From Eubacterium sp. CAG:252 (GTDB lineage: Bacteria > Bacillota > Clostridia > Lachnospirales > Lachnospiraceae), in contig FR886296.1 of NCBI GenBank assembly GCA_000436535.1, positions 21,717 through 32,186 on the forward strand: DNA of 10,470 bases, written 5' to 3'. Each line of letters opens with the position of its first letter. The stretch's first letter is position 1. Below, piece after piece: positions 6,853 through 10,470 of the stretch. The notes under the pieces were generated by a model. That model was not told the DNA's origin. It made no database searches and saw nothing but the letters and a program-made list of their open reading frames with translations. A program made the translations under genes and the position numbers.

Positions 6853-8931
6853 CTACGCAAGCAACTGGTTAAAGTCGTTCAGACATAAAGGCTTTGAATA
6901 ATAGAAACCCTGTATATTATCACAATTTATGCCGGTTAAGAAATCTACCTGATTTTTAGTTTCAACACCTTCGGCTGTGACAGATATTCCAAGCTCTTTT
7001 GCAAGCGTTATAGTATGGTCAAGAAGACGTTCACCACTGAAATCACCGATATAATCAATAAGGCTTTTATCTATCTTTAAAGTATCAAAGCACTTCATAT
7101 TGATAGTTGAAAGAGATGAATATCCTGAACCAAAGTCATCCACAAGTAAAGAAAATCCATTGCTGTGGAAACGATCTGCAAGGTCTTTAATGTTAGCATT
7201 ATCAATAGCTGCACTTTCAGTTATTTCAATAGGAACAAACTTTGTATCAACACCTATTTCAGAAGCAATATTCTTGTAAAGTTCAACTACTGATTCAAAG
7301 TAAAGTGTTGCACGCGACAGGTTGACAGATATAGGAATAAGCTGCTTACCCTGATTTTTCCATATTACCTGCTGTGTGCATACTTTTCTGAATACATATT
7401 CATCTAAAGTCTTAATAAGTCCGTCTTTTTCAAATAAAGGTATAAACCTGGCAGGAGATATAAGATTGCCATCTTCGCCTCTCCATCTGACAAGGGCTTC
7501 TGCACCTACAAGTTCATTGTTGGCAGGATTATACTTAGGCTGATACCATATTTCAAATTCATTATTCTTAATCGCACGGGAAAAATTATCTTCCATAGCC
7601 CTGTTTTCAAGAATTTTCAATGTATCATTATAGCTGTAGAACTGATAACTTATATCTTTGCGGTCTTTAACCTGATTCTTGGCAAAGTTAGCTTCACTAT
7701 AGGCTTCTTCAACTTTTTTATCAGGAGTCCATCTGGTTATGCCAAAGTAGGGTATTATATTAGGAATTTTAAGTGTAACAACTATATTTTTAAGTGCTTC
7801 TTCAATCTTTTCAATATGTTGTATAACATTTTCTTCAGACTCGCCTTCACAGTAGATAACAAAATGGTCAGCATTGATATGACCGCCAAAGTCTTTATCA
7901 TCTATAGAGTTTTCTATACAGTTCCATATAGCCTTAAGAGTCTCATCACCTTTGGTTATGCCACATATAGAGTTGATAATCTTAAACTCATGTATATCCA
8001 TTGATATAAGAAATCCCGGAAGTTCATAATCAAGCAGGGTATTTTTAAAGTTGCTGTAATTACCGCCACCTGTTATAAGGTCTATATAGGCGATACGTTC
8101 AAGCTCACGCTGCTTTTCGGCACTTATATCTTCAAAGCCTACAACCATATGGTGAAGTTCAGGTGAGTCATCTATATTAACAAACTTGGCACGGCAGTAA
8201 GCAATGCCGCCGTCACGCACAATGCTGTAATCATACTGGTAAGAATTCTTAATCTTAAATTGTTCACGAAGATTATCAAGGGATGTCTCCATAAGTGTCG
8301 TCTCTTTTTCCTCATTTACAACAGTTTTATCGATATATTCTTTCATAAGATCTGAGTAAAGAGGAATGGAATTGAGTGAATTATTAAGCATACTTCTGAC
8401 AGCCGGATTAATCTTGTATGGGTATACCTGTTCGGTATCAATATCAACATAGTATACACTGTTAAAGTTGCGGATAAGTGCATTTACAACACAGTTAAGC
8501 TTAGGGTCTTCCTCAATAGCTTCAATAAGTCCAAGTACACATAATGGATTATGGTTATCATCATAAGTTACAGTACACATAGATATACGGAAGTCCTTAT
8601 TATTCATTGAAGATAATATTTCACTTACACTTTCACAGCCATTATCGATAGCATTAAACATTTTTGCAAGCTTACGTTTCTCTATTAAATTATTCAAAAA
8701 TGCATTATCCTGTGTATTAGTAATGGTGTCCGGTATATTCATATTCCTTACGGTATAAGCAGACGGAATAATTGTTTTATTGGCAGGATAATAGCAGAAC
8801 ATATACTTGTTCCATTCTGCAAATGCTTTCTGTACAATGCCAGTAGTACCTTCATTAAGAGAGCCTATATCAATTAGGTCTGTATTTGCAAAAGCTTTAT
8901 TTATTGGTTCTTTAATATACGGTTCTTCCAT
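6853..8931 (-). CDS. Degenerate-GGDEF / intact-EAL protein, probable c-di-GMP phosphodiesterase
   Basis: The protein has 692 residues from the chosen start; numbers here count from an ATG two codons upstream. Residues 1-275 are a sensory region, possibly PAS-like, with no motif I can name. A GGDEF domain follows (about 280-435), but its active-site motif reads NADHF (355-359), so cyclase activity is unlikely; it may bind GTP as a regulator. The EAL domain (about 450-690) keeps the expected residues: Glu480 in AEALVRW, Asn539 in SVNLSR, Glu571 and Glu574 in PIEITES, Asp600-Asp601 in VDDFGSGYSS, Lys621 in LKIDK, Glu656 in AEGVET, and Gln676 in IQGFYYSKP. Breakdown of c-di-GMP is therefore the likely activity, and would favour motility over attachment. 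No transmembrane segment is evident, so it is cytoplasmic. AGAGGA sits 6 bases before the ATG at 8931 but touches the ATG at 8937; I choose 8931. Confidence 0.9.
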   Translation of the reverse strand: MEEPYIKEPINKAFANTDLIDIGSLNEGTTGIVQKAFAEWNKYMFCYYPANKTIIPSAYTVRNMNIPDTITNTQDNAFLNNLIEKRKLAKMFNAIDNGCESVSEILSSMNNKDFRISMCTVTYDDNHNPLCVLGLIEAIEEDPKLNCVVNALIRNFNSVYYVDIDTEQVYPYKINPAVRSMLNNSLNSIPLYSDLMKEYIDKTVVNEEKETTLMETSLDNLREQFKIKNSYQYDYSIVRDGGIAYCRAKFVNIDDSPELHHMVVGFEDISAEKQRELERIAYIDLITGGGNYSNFKNTLLDYELPGFLISMDIHEFKIINSICGITKGDETLKAIWNCIENSIDDKDFGGHINADHFVIYCEGESEENVIQHIEKIEEALKNIVVTLKIPNIIPYFGITRWTPDKKVEEAYSEANFAKNQVKDRKDISYQFYSYNDTLKILENRAMEDNFSRAIKNNEFEIWYQPKYNPANNELVGAEALVRWRGEDGNLISPARFIPLFEKDGLIKTLDEYVFRKVCTQQVIWKNQGKQLIPISVNLSRATLYFESVVELYKNIASEIGVDTKFVPIEITESAAIDNANIKDLADRFHSNGFSLLVDDFGSGYSSLSTINMKCFDTLKIDKSLIDYIGDFSGERLLDHTITLAKELGISVTAEGVETKNQVDFLTGINCDNIQGFYYSKPLCLNDFNQLLA

Positions 8932-8937
8932 ATGCAT

Positions 8938-8943
8938 TCCTCT
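8938..8943 (-). promoter_or_regulatory. Shine-Dalgarno AGAGGA deciding the GGDEF-EAL start
   Basis: Read on the minus strand, AGAGGA directly abuts one ATG (8937) and lies 6 bases before a second in-frame ATG (8931). Normal spacing favours the second. The longer form would only add Met-His. Confidence 0.65.
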
Positions 8944-8984
8944 ATTCTTTCATAAACATATCTTTTATACTTGTGTGTAAAGTG

Positions 8985-9013
8985 TACGATTATATACCAG
9001 TATTATAATCGTA
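8985..9013 (-). promoter_or_regulatory. Inverted repeat in the leader of the GGDEF-EAL gene, overlapping -10-like boxes
   Basis: TACGATTATA (8985-8994) and TATAATCGTA (9004-9013) are perfect 10-bp arms around the 9-base loop TACCAGTAT. On the minus strand each arm carries TATAAT, and the gene-proximal copy is preceded by TGG, giving an extended -10 look (TGGTATATAAT). No clear -35 is seen. The layout suits an operator overlapping a promoter, or an RNA hairpin in the leader about 50 bases before the start codon. Confidence 0.4.
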
Positions 9014-9333
9014 TGTATAAATGTAATTGGGAGTATATTACAAAATAAAAAGTATATAGATATTAATCTTCATTTTTTATTACAACATATGCTTATACTA
9101 TAACACTTTGCTTACATTTGGTAAATAATAGAAATAAGTAATATTTGTAAAAAATGTTAGTAATTATTAATAAAATTAAGTGAGATATTACATATACGAA
9201 ATATTATTAAGGGTGGGGTATATGTTCAATTTTAAGTAACCTTTTCGATGAGCTCAAATTAATTTTTAGTATAGTGAGTTTATGTAAAATGACATTTTAA
9301 TAGTTATAAAAAGTATATTATGTATTTTATTGT
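9014..9333. other. Non-coding AT-rich stretch
   Basis: I find no coding frame with credible length or signal here. A GGGTGGGG-then-ATG pair near 9211-9224 leads only to MFNFK and a stop, which may be a decayed start. A 15-base palindrome, TAAAATG-A-CATTTTA, lies at 9285-9299, about 35 bases before the promoter at 9334, and could be an operator. Nothing else is recognisable. Confidence 0.5.
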
Positions 9334-9362
9334 TTGACTATATGTTATAAATATATTATCAA
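9334..9362 (+). promoter_or_regulatory. Candidate sigma-A promoter for a small downstream unit
   Basis: TTGACT (9334-9339) is separated by 17 bases from TATCAA (9357-9362). The -35 is one mismatch from consensus and the -10 two. It would place a transcript start near 9369, shortly before a perfect Shine-Dalgarno at 9387-9392. Confidence 0.45.
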
Positions 9363-9400
9363 TATGCATAGTGATAATAACTTAAGAAGGAGAATAGCAT

Positions 9401-9475
9401 ATAAAAGACCCTAAAAGGATAGCTGACCTTGAAGTCATGCTAAAGGAAAGCAGGGAAAGCAACGGTAAGGGATAA
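9401..9475 (+). pseudogene. Small 24-codon frame with strong RBS but an ATA in start position
   Basis: AAGGAG (9387-9392) sits 8 bases before ATA, after which the frame reads KDPKRIADLEVMLKESRES then NGKG and TAA. The peptide is charged and predicted helical, unlike random AT-rich DNA. ATG, GTG and TTG are all missing at the expected position. An in-frame ATG at 9437 exists but has no ribosome-binding site. The same frame stays open for 14 more codons after the stop, and another frame reads YRYGKGAGFELSKRIDI from 9487 into the terminator. This suggests a short gene broken by a start mutation and later frameshift or stop, or a genuine small peptide with a non-standard start. I do not recognise the family. 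A structured small RNA is an alternative. Confidence 0.35.
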
Positions 9476-9520
9476 TATTATAGCAATACAGGTATGGCAA
9501 AGGTGCCGGTTTTGAATTAA

Positions 9521-9580
9521 GTAAGCGGATAGATATATAGTTGATTACGACTCTATATATCTATCCGCTTATATTATTTT
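9521..9580 (+). terminator. Long perfect hairpin terminator of the small unit
   Basis: AAGCGGATAGATATATAG (9523-9540) pairs perfectly with 9553-9570 across the 12-base loop TTGATTACGACT. Two further outer pairs (one G-T) extend it to 20 bp. ATATTATTTT follows on the plus strand. The plus-strand tail is more U-rich than the minus-strand one, so it mainly ends the transcript arriving from 9369, while it may also stop the convergent MraY-like gene ending at 9631. Confidence 0.8.
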
Positions 9581-9630
9581 AAATAATTGTTATCTGTATA
9601 TTAGATATACTTAACTGTCTGCAAACAACA

Positions 9631-10470
9631 CTACATAACCGCAAATATAATGGCAGCAGCGACAACTATCTGGATGATAGCAAATCTGAATACTACCTGG
9701 GCATCTGACCAGCCCTTGTTTTTTCTCATATGGTCGTGGATAGGTGTTCGTATATTCTGCATAAGATTGATATGAAGAAATCTTATGAAAGAAACCTTGA
9801 TTAATCCAAGTCCGCCATCGATTATAAGGATGATGGCAAGTGGAATGAATAACAGTGGGCAGTGGAGCTTGAGGAATGAAAATGCAATAAATATTCCGAT
9901 AGCCCTTGAACCGGCATCGCCCATAAGCAGCCTGCTAGGTGATGCGTTGAACCACAGGTAACCAAGTATACATACAACCATAATAAGTATTACGTGTCTG
10001 AAAGAACTTTCTATGTCAAATATTCTGAATAACAGAAATGCAGATGTAAGTGTAATGGCAGAAAGAGTTCCGCACAGTCCGTCAACACCGTCTGAACAGT
10101 TAGTGACATTGATACTTGCCCAGATGAGTATAACAATAAGTATACCGTAAATAACAGGGTTAAGTGTAACTGTCAGCTTAAAAAGTGCTATATCAAATGT
10201 GTTAGGGTTGTAGTGGAGGTATGTCACAGCAGCCATAACAGCAATGATAAAATCAATAATCCCTTTCTTTAACTCGCCCCATGGTGATGAAGATGCATCG
10301 TCAAGGTAGCCTGAAAGCATAGCGGCAAGTACAAGTATAAGATATATGATAATCTCCGATGTAAGGTTAACGAAAAGCATGCATGTTATCGTGAATACAA
10401 GTATAAAGATGATACCAGCGCCACGGGGCTTTCCAACTGACTTTGAGCCGTTGATGGCATATGCTCTTCC
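9631..10470 (-). CDS. MraY-family polyprenyl-phosphate phosphosugar transferase, divergent (N-terminus outside window)
   Basis: The frame is open to the window edge, so the ATG at 10380 is internal; 279 residues are visible and perhaps 40-50 are missing. It is a multi-spanning membrane enzyme of the MraY/WecA superfamily, which transfers a sugar phosphate from a UDP-sugar to undecaprenyl phosphate. Counting from the first visible residue: Asp57-Asp58 in SGYLDD, the NCSDGVDGL motif (124-132), WFNASPSRLLMGDAGS (173-188) and RTPIHDHMRKNKGW (241-254), followed by an MraY-like VVFRFAII. The last points to MraY rather than WecA. Two signatures deviate: the usual TPTMGG reads KPRGAG (14-19), and the His triad is His-Asp-His (245-247). 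It may be the peptidoglycan enzyme of this lineage or a paralogue acting on another sugar. Its true neighbours lie outside the window. Confidence 0.82.
   Translation of the reverse strand, partial: GRAYAINGSKSVGKPRGAGIIFILVFTITCMLFVNLTSEIIIYLILVLAAMLSGYLDDASSSPWGELKKGIIDFIIAVMAAVTYLHYNPNTFDIALFKLTVTLNPVIYGILIVILIWASINVTNCSDGVDGLCGTLSAITLTSAFLLFRIFDIESSFRHVILIMVVCILGYLWFNASPSRLLMGDAGSRAIGIFIAFSFLKLHCPLLFIPLAIILIIDGGLGLIKVSFIRFLHINLMQNIRTPIHDHMRKNKGWSDAQVVFRFAIIQIVVAAAIIFAVM

Noticed and set aside
9211..9240. Gene start after GGGTGGGG at the ATG near 9222
   Set aside because: It codes only five residues before a stop, and no continuation is visible in other frames.
9401..9571. c-di-GMP, cobalamin or other known riboswitch in the small unit
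   Set aside because: GCAAAG-like and GGUAAGG-like words occur, but the conserved cores of these classes are missing and no gene follows on the same strand.
10378..10380. ATG at 10380 as the start of the MraY-like gene
   Set aside because: The frame stays open to the window edge and the upstream residues contain a recognisable part of the MraY N-terminal region, so this Met is internal.
1..10470. CRISPR array, tRNA, rRNA, insertion sequence or phage genes
   Set aside because: I saw no spaced direct repeats, no tRNA or rRNA signatures, and no transposase, integrase or structural phage motifs.

Overview
The window is AT-rich, uses ATA and AGA codons heavily and has strong Gram-positive ribosome-binding sites. 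Its gene content fits a motile, anaerobic Firmicute, most likely a gut or rumen Lachnospiraceae of the Lachnospira, Eubacterium or Roseburia kind. That placement is inferred from gene style; no marker gene fixes the species.

Layout. (1) 2-656: the end of a methyl-accepting chemotaxis protein, followed in another frame by a short fragment of a second chemoreceptor hairpin. (2) 859-5582, plus strand: a four-gene vitamin-uptake locus. It encodes a membrane-anchored protein with a transcobalamin-like DUF4430 domain, an ECF transporter T subunit, a fused double-ATPase A subunit and an S (substrate-binding) subunit. Together these form a complete dedicated ECF importer with an extra extracytoplasmic domain that may capture the ligand. 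Cobalamin or a related corrinoid is the best guess for the substrate, but no cobalamin riboswitch is visible. (3) 5665-6669: a DEDDh 3'-5' exonuclease with a Cys/His-rich, basic C-terminal extension. A 19-bp hairpin terminator follows and also serves the convergent gene. (4) 6853-8931, minus strand: a GGDEF-EAL protein with a degenerate cyclase motif and an intact phosphodiesterase motif, so probably a c-di-GMP phosphodiesterase. (5) 8932-9630: about 700 bases with no ordinary gene. It holds two operator-like palindromes and a compact candidate transcription unit: sigma-A-like promoter, perfect Shine-Dalgarno, a 24-codon frame beginning with ATA, and an 18-20 bp hairpin terminator. (6) 9631-10470, minus strand: a divergent MraY-family polyprenyl-phosphate phosphosugar transferase running off the right edge.

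The chemoreceptor and the c-di-GMP phosphodiesterase both point to a cell that controls motility. The ECF locus is the only clear multigene functional unit. The least explained pieces are the small unit at 9334-9580, the chemoreceptor remnant, the variant MraY motifs, and the long Asn/Lys-rich insert between the two ATPase domains of the ECF A subunit.
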